From Maribacter halichondriae (GTDB lineage Bacteria; Bacteroidota; Bacteroidia; Flavobacteriales; Flavobacteriaceae), in contig NZ_CP107030.1 in NCBI RefSeq assembly GCF_027474825.1, forward strand, positions 3,106,529 through 3,170,528: 64,000 nt of DNA. Reading direction: 5' to 3'. This document shows, in pieces, positions 20,971 to 29,553 of this stretch (its first letter is position 1; each line of letters opens with the position of its first letter). The position numbers and the translations under genes were made by a program. The notes below the pieces were generated by a model, which saw nothing but the letters and a program-made list of their open reading frames with translations, did not search any database and was not told where the DNA came from.

Positions 20971-21747
20971 ATGGTCCTCTTACAAAAAAATGGTCAATCC
21001 GTAAAAGTTGATAAGGGCGAACTTGTTGGATACCAAGTCGAGGATCACGAATTTATACATCAAAAGGGAAGTCCAGGTTGGCGAAATTCCGATACAGAGA
21101 TGTTCCCTATAATCGGCCCGACGGCGGAGGCAGATTTCAAGGTACACACCCCGAAGGGCGAAGCAATTCAAGACCAGCACGGTCTTTTGCGCGAGTTGGA
21201 GTATGAACTACTTGAAAGCACCGAAGCCTTAGCTGTTTTCTCTAAAAAGTATAAATCAGGAACTCCTGTAGCTAATTCAAAATTCCCAACTAAATCAACG
21301 GCAAAAACGCTTTTTTGGCCCTATGATTTTAGTTTTACAAAACGATTTGAGCTCTTTGAAGATGCCTTGGAAATTTCATTTGAAATTGAAGGTGACTTAG
21401 GGATGCCTTTTATGCTCGGCTATCATCCGGCTTTCAAATTATATGGAGAGGATGCTTCAGTAGTTGCAGGTGACAGAAGCATATCGCTAGCGGAAGTCCT
21501 TGCCGTAGGTAGTCGCGCTTTGCAAGTACCTGACTGTTCCGGAATTTTGCTGAAGGATAAAAAACAACTGAAAATAAGCACTTCCGGATTTGGGAATTTT
21601 ATGTTGTGGACCGAAGTTTCGAACATGGTCTGTATCGAGCCTATTACATTTTATCCCTATTCCGTTTCACAGGAAAATTTGAACCAGGGATTTCAAAAAC
21701 TCGAGACGGCAAAAGCGGAGTTTAAAGTCGTCATTACTCCGAAATGA
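20971..21747 (+). CDS. aldose 1-epimerase family protein
   Basis: A 258-aa galactose-mutarotase-like protein (aldose epimerase superfamily, LacX-like branch). It shows the beta-supersandwich pattern with WRNSDTEMFPIIGPTA near the start, DQHGLLRELEY containing a catalytic His, and YHPAFKLYG with the second His; the C-terminal ENLNQGFQKLET matches family members. It interconverts sugar anomers in the cytoplasm. It begins 9 nt after the CotH gene, so they are probably co-transcribed. Confidence 0.88.
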   Translation: MVLLQKNGQSVKVDKGELVGYQVEDHEFIHQKGSPGWRNSDTEMFPIIGPTAEADFKVHTPKGEAIQDQHGLLRELEYELLESTEALAVFSKKYKSGTPVANSKFPTKSTAKTLFWPYDFSFTKRFELFEDALEISFEIEGDLGMPFMLGYHPAFKLYGEDASVVAGDRSISLAEVLAVGSRALQVPDCSGILLKDKKQLKISTSGFGNFMLWTEVSNMVCIEPITFYPYSVSQENLNQGFQKLETAKAEFKVVITPK

Positions 21748-21762
21748 TTTAAATGCACGATT

Positions 21763-22395
21763 ATGATGGAAGCATTACAAGAAAGTTATGGGTATCTTTT
21801 TGAAACGGAATTGCTGCAAGAAATAGCGTCGGTCGGAAAACTCAGAAAAGTGGGCCGAGGCCATCAAATTATGGACATCGGCGAAACTATTACCCACATG
21901 CCGCTTTTGCTCAACGGGGCTATTAAGATACTTCGGGAAGATGAGAACGGTGACGAGTTGTTACTCTATTTTTTGGAACGCGGCGATTCTTGTGCCATGA
22001 CTTTTTCATGTTGTATGGGTACAAAGAAAAGTGAAATACGTGCCATTGCAGAGGCAGATACCGAGCTTGTCATGGTACCTGTAGAAAAGATGAACCTATG
22101 GATGGGCAAATATCAAAGTTGGCAAGAATTTGTGTTGAACAGTTATCATATTCGCATGATGGAATTACTGGAAACTGTTGATACTTTGGCCTTCATGAAA
22201 ATGGATGAACGCCTCTTGAAGCATTTGCAAGATAAGTGTATGGTCAATCATGATGAGGTCGTGCAGACGACCCATCAAGATATTGCCAATGATTTGAACA
22301 CCTCGAGAGTCGTGGTATCACGACTTTTAAAAAAACTGGAAAACGAGGACAAAATCGAAATGCATCGTAACCATATTAAAGTGTTGGATTTGTAA
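21763..22395 (+). CDS. Crp/Fnr family transcriptional regulator
   Basis: A 210-aa regulator with an N-terminal cyclic-nucleotide-binding-like beta roll (about 20-130) and a C-terminal winged helix (about 150-205, TTHQDIANDLNTSRVVVSRLLKKLE). The canonical cAMP contact residues are not obvious and two Cys occur in AMTFSCCMG, so the ligand could be redox-related rather than cAMP. Members of this branch in Bacteroidota often sit near sulfur or redox genes. The target is not evident. Confidence 0.92.
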   Translation: MMEALQESYGYLFETELLQEIASVGKLRKVGRGHQIMDIGETITHMPLLLNGAIKILREDENGDELLLYFLERGDSCAMTFSCCMGTKKSEIRAIAEADTELVMVPVEKMNLWMGKYQSWQEFVLNSYHIRMMELLETVDTLAFMKMDERLLKHLQDKCMVNHDEVVQTTHQDIANDLNTSRVVVSRLLKKLENEDKIEMHRNHIKVLDL

Positions 22396-22429
22396 TGAAC
22401 ATTCTTCCGTTAAAAATGTCACTGCAATT

Positions 22430-22453
22430 TGTCACACTGAGCTTGTCGAAGTG
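22430..22453. repeat. flavobacterial intergenic repeat TGTCACACTGAGCTTGTCGAAGTG
   Basis: This 24-nt string matches a dispersed intergenic repeat (CACTTCGACAAGCTCAGTGTGACA in the other orientation) that I know from many Bacteroidota genomes. It lies between the Crp/Fnr gene and the DinB gene. Because it is intergenic, the open frame reading through it should not be taken as part of the DinB protein. Confidence 0.6.
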
Positions 22454-22514
22454 TTTACAAGGATTTAAAAGTACTATTTTAAATAGTATTTTTAGTAAAA
22501 TCAAAAACAGTTAC

Positions 22515-23102
22515 ATGAAATTTACAATGACTACAATAGCATTATTGCTCTATCTGAATCTACAATCCCAAGAAGCCATGACAGAACTTCCGTACACCGC
22601 TATTCCCGAAGCCCCTGAAACCTATACGGCTGGTACCGTCGTTTCACGAATGATCGACGGACTCGGATTTCGCTACCATTGGGCTACCGATGGCCTGACT
22701 GAAAAAGATCTGAATTATAAACCGGGCAATGATGGCCGTACTATTGCCGAAACTATGGAACATATCCATAACCTCTCATTGACCATTCTGAAATCGTCCC
22801 AGAAACAGGCACGTGATTTCTCCGAAAAAGTACCTGAAATGAATATGGCCGAAAGACGTTTGGCCACGTTGCAAAATCTGGAACAGGCGAGCGCCCTTTT
22901 CAAAACAACCGATGATTTGACTGAACATAAGGTTATCTTCAAAAGAGGGGATAACACTTCAGAATTCCCATTCTGGAACCAGATAAATGGCCCGATAGAA
23001 GATGCCGTTTGGCATGCCGGCCAGGTGGTCGTTTTACGTCGTGCTGCTGGCAACCCTATGAATCCGAAAGTGAATGTGTTTTTGGGGAAGTTGAATGATT
23101 AA
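22515..23102 (+). CDS. DinB family protein with signal peptide
   Basis: A 195-aa protein with a short signal peptide (MKFTMTTIALLLYLNLQSQE) followed by a DinB-like four-helix bundle. The motif TIAETMEHIHNLSLTILKS and the C-terminal PIEDAVWHAGQVVVLRRAAGNP supply the His triad that binds a metal in this superfamily. The upstream ATG at 22395 would add residues encoded by an intergenic repeat, so I reject it. The role is unknown; DinB-like proteins act as metal-dependent thiol transferases or hydrolases, and periplasmic members are poorly studied. Confidence 0.82.
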   Translation: MKFTMTTIALLLYLNLQSQEAMTELPYTAIPEAPETYTAGTVVSRMIDGLGFRYHWATDGLTEKDLNYKPGNDGRTIAETMEHIHNLSLTILKSSQKQARDFSEKVPEMNMAERRLATLQNLEQASALFKTTDDLTEHKVIFKRGDNTSEFPFWNQINGPIEDAVWHAGQVVVLRRAAGNPMNPKVNVFLGKLND

Positions 23103-23118
23103 AACATGGTTAAACACT

Positions 23119-23163
23119 ATGAAACCTCTACTGATTTCTGTATTACTTATGATGAAGGCTTAG
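23119..23163 (+). other. orphan signal-peptide-like start, probable gene remnant
   Basis: ATG at 23119 opens 14 codons, MKPLLISVLLMMKA, then a TAG. It reads like the start of a signal peptide whose gene body is gone. It sits directly before the AT-rich MalY-like gene, which may have replaced the rest. It may also be chance. Confidence 0.25.
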
Positions 23164-23206
23164 TTTTATGATGAAATATTAAATCGGGCGATACTCAACA
23201 AAGCCA

Positions 23207-24385
23207 ATGAAAATTGATAATAAATTAAGCGAATTACCACTTACCAAATCCAAACCAAGTACTTTAGAATCTTTGTTTGGAAAAACCGACATTGAACCAT
23301 TTTGGGTTGCGGATATGGAATTTGAAATCGCTAAACCGATTCAAGAAGCTTTGGTGCAACGGATTTCTAATTCGAGTTTTGGATATGAATACAAACCGAA
23401 CTCCTTTAGTAACGCTCAAAAGAATTGGTATCAAAGAAATTATGGAATTGAACTGAATACTGACCATTTAATTTATAGTCCGAGTATTACAACCACTATC
23501 GCTGTTTTACTTGAAAATTTTTCCTCTGAACATAACGGAATCATGATTCAAACTCCTGTTTTTATGGAGTTCAGGGATGTTATTAGAAATACAAAACGCA
23601 GAATTGTAAAAAATGCTTTAAGATTAAGTAGCAATCAATACCAAATTGACTTTCAAGATTTACAAGAAAAAGCAAAATTAGAGAACAACAGAATTCTGAT
23701 TATCTGCAATCCTCATAATCCGGTTGGACGCGTTTGGACTAATGAAGAATTGAAACAAATCGTAAGAATTTGTAAAGAAAATGACCTACTTCTTATATCG
23801 GATGAAATCCATAAGGATATCATCCTTTTCGATAATCAATTTACCTCGGCTGTAAAATTCATTGAAGACTATGAAAAAATTATTGTTTGCACCTCTGAAG
23901 CCAAGACTTTTAATCTATGCGGAATATCGGATTCAATGGCAATAATTCCAAACGAAGACATCAGAAACTCTATTTCTGGAACATTAAAAAAATATAATTT
24001 AGGAAGAACAAATGCACTGACAAGAGTTGCTTTGGAAGCAGCTTATAATAATGGGGGGTCTTGGCTGAATGAAGTGATAAAAACTATAGAGAATAATATT
24101 GGGAGTATCGAAAAGGAATTAGCGAATACTAAAATCAAACTTATAAAACCGGAAGGAACATATCAAGTATGGTTAGATTTCAGGAATGTTTTTAAGGACA
24201 CCAAAGAAATGTTCAATCATGTAACAGAAAAATCTGGAATCGGACTTAATGCCGGACATTGGTTCGGTCGGGAAGGGGCTTTATTTATGAGAATGAACAT
24301 TGCAACCTCCAACGAGAAAGTAACCGATGCAATTAGAAGAATAAAAAAAACAGTTTCTAACAGAGTTTCTTTAGAAGAGCCCTAG
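23207..24385 (+). CDS. MalY/PatB-type PLP aminotransferase or cystathionine beta-lyase
   Basis: A 392-aa fold-type I PLP enzyme of the MalY/PatB class. PFWVADMEFEIAKPI is the diagnostic N-terminal motif, ICNPHNPVGRVWT is the substrate loop, LLISDEIHKDI holds the Asp that pairs with the pyridine nitrogen, and the Schiff-base Lys is in TSEAKTFNLCG. The likely reaction is cleavage of the C-S bond of cystathionine or cysteine. Codon usage is visibly more AT-rich than in its neighbours, and the gene follows a truncated signal-peptide remnant; recent acquisition is plausible but I did not compute composition. Confidence 0.92.
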   Translation: MKIDNKLSELPLTKSKPSTLESLFGKTDIEPFWVADMEFEIAKPIQEALVQRISNSSFGYEYKPNSFSNAQKNWYQRNYGIELNTDHLIYSPSITTTIAVLLENFSSEHNGIMIQTPVFMEFRDVIRNTKRRIVKNALRLSSNQYQIDFQDLQEKAKLENNRILIICNPHNPVGRVWTNEELKQIVRICKENDLLLISDEIHKDIILFDNQFTSAVKFIEDYEKIIVCTSEAKTFNLCGISDSMAIIPNEDIRNSISGTLKKYNLGRTNALTRVALEAAYNNGGSWLNEVIKTIENNIGSIEKELANTKIKLIKPEGTYQVWLDFRNVFKDTKEMFNHVTEKSGIGLNAGHWFGREGALFMRMNIATSNEKVTDAIRRIKKTVSNRVSLEEP

Positions 24386-24418
24386 TCCAGTTCTTTAAAG
24401 CGGTTTTTTAGTAGTAAT

Positions 24419-24464
24419 TTGCGTAACCGAATGATTACGGTTATATTTGTAACCGAATAGTTAC
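24419..24464 (+). promoter_or_regulatory. promoter with overlapping inverted-repeat operators upstream of arsR-like gene
   Basis: TATATTTG at 24442-24449 is an exact -7 box, with TTG at 24419-24421 giving a 20-nt spacer. Two near-identical elements, GTAACCGAATGATTAC (24423-24438) and GTAACCGAATAGTTAC (24449-24464), flank it, and CGGTTA at 24438-24443 pairs with TAACCG at 24450-24455. The dyads cover the promoter, as expected for an autorepressed ArsR-type regulator that binds here and is encoded just downstream. Confidence 0.7.
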
Positions 24465-24472
24465 TTATAAGT

Positions 24473-24793
24473 ATGCGAAGAGATGTTTTTCAAGCAATCG
24501 CCGACCCCGTACGAAGGGATATCATTGAGCTTTTGGCCGATGAAACGCTAACTGTCAATGCAATAGCAGAAAAATTCGATATCAGTAGACCCGCAGTTTC
24601 CAAACATCTTAAAATTTTAAAGGAGTGCGAAATCATCGATTATCAAAAACAGGGTAGGGAGCGGCTCTGCTTTATTCAGCCGAGAAATTTAATCCCGGCC
24701 TTTATGTGGATTGCGCAGTATCGAGAACTATGGGAAGGAAAACTTGACCGTTTCGATAGTTATTTGACCGAACTACAATCAAAAAGAAACTAA
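24473..24793 (+). CDS. ArsR-type winged-helix transcriptional repressor
   Basis: A 106-aa winged-helix regulator of the ArsR superfamily (HTH_20). The recognition region is NAIAEKFDISRPAVSKHLKILKECEII, and the wing is YQKQGRERLCFIQP. No metal-binding Cys pair is seen, so it is of the type paired with SRPBCC/AHSA1 proteins rather than a metal sensor. The adjacent AHSA1 gene begins 1 nt after its stop, which is the normal arrangement. Inverted repeats over the promoter suggest autoregulation. Confidence 0.93.
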   Translation: MRRDVFQAIADPVRRDIIELLADETLTVNAIAEKFDISRPAVSKHLKILKECEIIDYQKQGRERLCFIQPRNLIPAFMWIAQYRELWEGKLDRFDSYLTELQSKRN

Positions 24794-24794
24794 C

Positions 24795-25259
24795 ATGAGT
24801 GAATCCGATTCAATGGAAAACCGTACAATATCGCTGAAAAGAACTTTTGATGCTCCCATCCGATTAGTTTGGGAAGCGTGGACCCAATCGGAGCATATTG
24901 CCCAATGGTGGAGTCCTAAAGGAATTGAAACCAAAGTAATCGAACACGAGTTTAAAATTGGTGGAAGATGGAAATATAGCATGCCCATGCCAGATGGAAA
25001 AGAATTTATAGCCGAAGGAGTCTACCTAGAAATTGTAGAATTTGAAAAAATCATCTCATCGGCCAACTTTAGACCCATGACCGAAGGGGTAGAGATACAA
25101 GCGTTATTTTCTGAAAATGGAAGTAAAACAAACTTCACCTTTAATGTGGTTCACCCGACTGAGGAATACAAAATACAGCAAGAAAAAATGGGAATCATGA
25201 ACGGCTGGGGTTCAATATTCGACAGGCTCGACCAACTTTTAAGAAATATGAACAATTAA
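24795..25259 (+). CDS. SRPBCC (AHSA1) domain protein
   Basis: A 154-aa protein of the START/Bet v1 superfamily, AHSA1 branch. The RTFDAPIRLVWEAWTQSEHIAQWWSPKGI start and the C-terminal NGWGSIFDRLDQLL helix define the fold, which forms a hydrophobic pocket. It starts 1 nt after the ArsR-type gene, a common two-gene unit; the pair probably responds to an organic ligand. The ligand is unknown. Confidence 0.92.
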   Translation: MSESDSMENRTISLKRTFDAPIRLVWEAWTQSEHIAQWWSPKGIETKVIEHEFKIGGRWKYSMPMPDGKEFIAEGVYLEIVEFEKIISSANFRPMTEGVEIQALFSENGSKTNFTFNVVHPTEEYKIQQEKMGIMNGWGSIFDRLDQLLRNMNN

Positions 25260-25269
25260 ATAAAAGCAG

Positions 25270-25509
25270 ATGAAAACAATGACCTGTAAACAATTAGGCG
25301 GAGCATGTGATAAAGAATTTCACGCGGAAACCTTTGAAGAAATTGCCGAGATGAGCAAAAAACATGGCGGCGAAATGTTCCAACAAAAAGATGCAGCACA
25401 TTTAATGGCGATGGGCGAAATGAGCGAATTAATGAAATCACCACAAGCGATGGGCGAGTGGTTCGTCAACAAGAGAAAGGAGTTCGATGCACTACCTGAT
25501 GACAATTAG
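25270..25509 (+). CDS. DUF1059-like small protein
   Basis: A 79-aa cytosolic protein. MTCKQLGGACDKEFHAETFEEIAEMSKKHG matches the pattern of DUF1059 (a Cys near each end of a short loop, then an amphipathic helix). It follows the AHSA1 gene by 10 nt and is most likely the third gene of that unit. The function is unknown in the family; the two Cys could bind metal or be redox active. Confidence 0.8.
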   Translation: MKTMTCKQLGGACDKEFHAETFEEIAEMSKKHGGEMFQQKDAAHLMAMGEMSELMKSPQAMGEWFVNKRKEFDALPDDN

Positions 25510-25648
25510 CCTCTTCCATTCAAATAGGGCGATTATCAATTGATATCGGTTCTTCCCCGATAGGTTGGGAGCTTTATAGAAAGTGCACTATAAATCGTAT
25601 TTTTAAGGCTGAACCTTCACTCTGTGGTAGGTAATAAAAATTACAATC

Positions 25649-27272
25649 ATGAAGCCCAGAATACTCTTTTTTTGTTGACCGTTATTTCGATCTCTGGTTT
25701 TTCCCAAGAAAAGCATTCGACCTCGCCATACGTTTTAATAGTGCAACCCATAGTCCTTCAGTCTGATGAGGGCACCAATCCGGCTTCGATGGCGCTTCCT
25801 GAAGAATTGGTGGATAAAGCTTATGAAAAAGCCGGAGTTGATTTTCACTTTTTAGAACCGCTCTATTACAATAATACAAAGGCCAGGGACGGTAAAATCA
25901 ATCTTGATGAAATCGTAGGAGAAGCACAGAAAGCAGGAATGATCAAGGGGCAAGACGATATGGTGAACATGTTCTTTGTCGATGAGGTCGATGGTGAACA
26001 AGGCCCTTTGGGTCGTGGGATGATGGGTGGCAACCTCACATTTATAGCTTTAGGGGATACGTTGCAGAACGAGACTGAAAAATTACGCAATATGCAGGCC
26101 TTTGTCATTGCCCACGAAGTTGGGCATAACCTTTCTTTAAAACATGCGGTCGATGACCCGAACGTTTCCGATACCGACCCGAACATTCAGGGCGATGGGG
26201 AATTCAAGGATCGTATCGATCCCGAAAATAGCCTCAACGAGTATCAGATCGACATTGTCCATAAGAGTCCCCTGGTGCATTCAAGAATCGATTTTCTGTC
26301 CAAAGATATCGGACGAAAGGCGATTTTGGACGAATCTTTCGAACCCTATTTTTCCAAGCTCCAAATTCGTGAAATTGCGGCATTTACACAAAACAAAGTA
26401 CCCACTTCCGATGTAGCAGAAGCACGGAATTTTGCCAGGGAAAAATTTGCGGAAGCTGTTGCGGAATTTACCGCTGATGAAAAAAAGTGTATTTCGTTTG
26501 TGACCCAGAAGGTCATTGAGACCTTACAGGTAAACGACGTCACCTTAATGTCGCAACACCCATGGCGATTCATAAAAATCGAGGATTGGTTGTGTGGTGG
26601 ATTTGCACATACACGGGGCACCTATATTATTTTAAGCCGAAAGCATATCGACCATTTGTGCAAAGGCTGGAGTGACCAAATGACGCCCGAGGAGGAAGCT
26701 ACTTTGGTAGAACGGTTTGGCGGACTTTTGGTGCATGAGCAGATGCATTCTTTACAGCGCACGTTTACATCGAAGTTTACCAAGTTGTACAGTGAATATT
26801 GGAATTTCAAACAGGCCCATGTTCAAGATGAGCAAGCGATTCAAGTGGATCAAGTATCGAATCCCGATGCGCCTATTGCGAATTGGTTGATTCAGGATCC
26901 GAAAGAAACGGATGCCTTTTTCTGGGTCCGCACCCTTTTGAAAGGCGATTCCGAAGTTCCGGTTATGGGGAAGGACTTTCAGGATACAGTTTTCTATGTG
27001 AAAAAGAAGGGGGCTAGTTTTGCGGTTCAAAAGGATGCTGCCAATAATTTGAAGAGCACCACACTCGATGAAATCGATTTTTTCAAAAATCCTTTCCAAT
27101 GACGCGAGGGTTGGATCATCCGAATGAGATATCCGCCTATATGTTTTCCGATTATTTTAAGTCACTTGTGACAGGGGCCAAGCCTTTTGCGGAAATTGCC
27201 CCCGAAGCAGATTATAATGCAACTGCTTTTATTCAATGGATCGAGACTGAAATGAAATCCGATAAACTTTAA
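25649..27272 (+). CDS. exported metzincin-type metallopeptidase, two frameshifts
   Basis: About 541 aa after two one-base repairs. The start ATG at 25649 gives a signal peptide (MKPRILFFLLTVISISGFSQ) only if the seven T at 25667-25673 are read as eight. Near residue 155 is HEVGHNLSLKH, the zinc-binding HExxHxxxxxH of metzincins. A second His-rich segment, LLVHEQMHSLQRTF, occurs near residue 370. A lost base near 27093-27095 cuts the end; the corrected frame reads FPMTRGLDHPNEISAYMF and continues to the TAA at 27270-27272. The family beyond metzincin is not recognised. It is likely secreted; the second HExxH (HEQMH) is notable. Confidence 0.75.
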
Positions 27273-27367
27273 CCGTGTGTATCTTGAAATGAATGGCGCG
27301 ATAGACTGATAAATGTCATATTTTGATTTTTTGAATTATAGTATTTTCATTCGTTAAGTCCCGATTT

Positions 27368-28546
27368 ATGCCAAAGGTCTATGTGTCCGTAACGTGTTTG
27401 CTCATTCTTGTAGCTATTCTGGGATGTAGAGATGAAGGTTATGAGAAGAAGAAAGACACAAAAGAAACCATGGTTTCTACGAGGATCACGGCACTTCCAA
27501 AAACGATAATATCACCAAAGGATAACCCTCCGTCCCCTGAAAAGGAAGAGCTTGGAAAATTATTGTTTTTTGATCCTATCCTTTCAGGAAATAAAGATGT
27601 CGCTTGTGCCACATGCCATCATCCAAGTACCGGTTATGCGGAATTCTTGGATCTTTCCATCGGCCCCAATGCAGAGGGATTGGGCAGTAGGCGTAAGTTC
27701 AAAACCGACCACGATATTCCCTTGGTAAAACGAAATGCCCAAACGGTGATCAATACCGCATTTAATGGGATCAATGCTTCCCATAAGTACGATCCGGAAA
27801 ATGCCACCATGTTCTGGGACGACCGCGCAAAAAGCTTAGAAAAACAAGCTTTGGAACCCATTAAGGCCTTCGAGGAAATGCGTGGGCATGGTTACACGGA
27901 AGAAGAAATTCTAGATGAAGTGGTAGATCGCCTGAAAGCGATTCCCGAATACGAAAAATTGTTCGAGGCGGCCTTTGGGGAAGTAAGTATAACCATAGAA
28001 AATATGGCAAAAGCCATTGCCGCTTTTGAAAGAACTTTGGTCACCAATAATTCTCGGTTCGATAAATATATGCGTGGCGATGATGAAGCCATTCTGATTT
28101 CGGAAAAAGAGGGATTTGAGCTCTTTAAAAAAGTAGGATGTGTCAATTGTCACAATGGCCCCATGTTTTCAGATTATAAGATGCATGTACTGGGTGCTCC
28201 TGAAAACAATAAATTGGGATATATCGATGCAGGATTCAAGGATACCTTCGCCTTTCGCACGCCCACATTAAGAAACCTTCGTTTTACGGCACCCTATATG
28301 CATAACGGAAGTTTACCGAACCTGCAGCGCGTACTTGAATTTTATGAGGATATTTCCAATGGAAAAGTCCGCAATACCAACGTTCCCAAAGAAAAATTTG
28401 ACCCTTTTGTGCGAGAGCTTGAGCTTTCGGTAAAAGAGATGTCATTAATTATCTCTTTCTTGAATACCTTGAACGACGATAGTTTTAGCAAAGAGATTCC
28501 AGAAGCAGTTCCTAGTGACCTTTCCGTAGGTGGAAATATCGAATAG
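27368..28546 (+). CDS. di-haem cytochrome c peroxidase family lipoprotein
   Basis: A 392-aa periplasmic lipoprotein (lipobox ILGC near residue 20). It carries two c-type haem sites, CATCH at residues 80-84 and CVNCH at 258-262, and the family motif ENMAKAIAAFERTLVT between them. ELGKLLFFDPILSGNKDVAC is the usual domain start, and FRTPTLRNLRFTAPYMHNGSLPNL closes the second domain. The protein reduces hydrogen peroxide using cytochrome electrons, or belongs to the MauG-like branch. It is a single-gene unit. Confidence 0.94.
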   Translation: MPKVYVSVTCLLILVAILGCRDEGYEKKKDTKETMVSTRITALPKTIISPKDNPPSPEKEELGKLLFFDPILSGNKDVACATCHHPSTGYAEFLDLSIGPNAEGLGSRRKFKTDHDIPLVKRNAQTVINTAFNGINASHKYDPENATMFWDDRAKSLEKQALEPIKAFEEMRGHGYTEEEILDEVVDRLKAIPEYEKLFEAAFGEVSITIENMAKAIAAFERTLVTNNSRFDKYMRGDDEAILISEKEGFELFKKVGCVNCHNGPMFSDYKMHVLGAPENNKLGYIDAGFKDTFAFRTPTLRNLRFTAPYMHNGSLPNLQRVLEFYEDISNGKVRNTNVPKEKFDPFVRELELSVKEMSLIISFLNTLNDDSFSKEIPEAVPSDLSVGGNIE

Positions 28547-28552
28547 ATAAGG

Positions 28553-29440
28553 CTAGTTGTACATACATGACGAAGGGTCTGATTTGATGAAATATGACCC
28601 GTAATTGCTCGCTTTCGGGTCTGTGCACCCTTTTAGGTTTTTGATTTTGATATTTCGAAAATCGATTGGCTGTCCTTCGCTTTGAAGTGCTATAAAACCC
28701 TCCTTCAATAGTTTTCCGTCAATTTTTATTTTGGGGTCATATCGATTTGCGACACCTCCGCCAATTTGTGGCTGGGTATATTGCAAGACCGGTTCGCCGT
28801 CAATGATATGGGTAATCAATGAATCACCCAATACAATGGCCTCCGCTTTTACCCATGTTTCGCCCCAATACGTTTTTGAACTTGAGGATATGCAATGTCT
28901 AGGGTCGATTTTACCCTCATAGACCACGTCGGTTCCGGGAGAGCACATATTCCCCGTTGGGCGAACTTTTTCCTGTTCGGTTCCGGCCAAGAACTGCATT
29001 TCTACCGAAATGGGCCAATCTTGTTCTTTGGGCATCGTTCGAGGATCTTGGGAATGAAACATGATGCCACTATTCTTCAGTGTGAAACTTGGTGCGCCGG
29101 GATGAAGTTCTCGCACAAAGCGATACTCCAACGAAATATGATAATACGAATACGGCGTATTATAATACAAATGTCCGTAACGCTCATTAAAATCGCCTTC
29201 GTATTGATCGTAGCGAACCTTGATCATTCCATCTTCGACGCGAAAAGTTTCCCCATGGTTGTCCTTCACCTCGTATTGATGGATTTTGGTCGTCCAGTTT
29301 TCGAGATTCTCTCCGTTGAACATCGTCTCCCATGCTTCGGGTGTGTTCTGAACGGACTTTACCGTGGTTTTACATTGGGTAAAAAATAGGACACTACAGG
29401 CCAATAAGACCGATTTAAAAATCAAAAAAGCGCTTTTCAT
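28553..29440 (-). CDS. DUF1080 (3-keto-disaccharide hydrolase-type) lipoprotein
   Basis: A 295-aa lipoprotein (Cys of FFTQCK near residue 23) with a DUF1080 jelly-roll domain, now linked to 3-keto-glucoside or 3-keto-disaccharide hydrolysis. The motifs WETMFNGENLENWTTKIHQY, GIMFHSQDPRTMPKEQDWPISVEMQFLAG and VKAEAIVLGDSLITHIIDGE are typical. The C-terminus carries a GCTDPKASNYGSYF...SSCMY module, a short Cys-pair tail seen on many Bacteroidota surface proteins. It is probably on the outer face of the outer membrane or in the periplasm. It is divergent from SulP. Confidence 0.88.
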   Translation of the reverse strand: MKSAFLIFKSVLLACSVLFFTQCKTTVKSVQNTPEAWETMFNGENLENWTTKIHQYEVKDNHGETFRVEDGMIKVRYDQYEGDFNERYGHLYYNTPYSYYHISLEYRFVRELHPGAPSFTLKNSGIMFHSQDPRTMPKEQDWPISVEMQFLAGTEQEKVRPTGNMCSPGTDVVYEGKIDPRHCISSSSKTYWGETWVKAEAIVLGDSLITHIIDGEPVLQYTQPQIGGGVANRYDPKIKIDGKLLKEGFIALQSEGQPIDFRNIKIKNLKGCTDPKASNYGSYFIKSDPSSCMYN

Positions 29441-29541
29441 TTACTTGGGTTGTTACCATGAAGATACAATTTGTATTTGTATGGAATATTTTTCAAAAGG
29501 CAATTGCTACTTCGGTTACATTTCCATTTTAGAATTTGCAG

Positions 29542-29549
29542 TACCTTTG
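29542..29549 (+). promoter_or_regulatory. -7 promoter box TACCTTTG before sulP
   Basis: TACCTTTG is an exact TAnnTTTG match ending 4 nt before the ATG at 29554, implying a leaderless or nearly leaderless transcript. A clear -33 TTG at normal spacing was not found. Confidence 0.5.
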
Positions 29550-29553
29550 AACT

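Noticed and set aside
22395..22514. N-terminal extension of the DinB protein from the ATG at 22395
   Set aside because: It includes residues encoded by an intergenic repeat, and the signal peptide begins at 22515.
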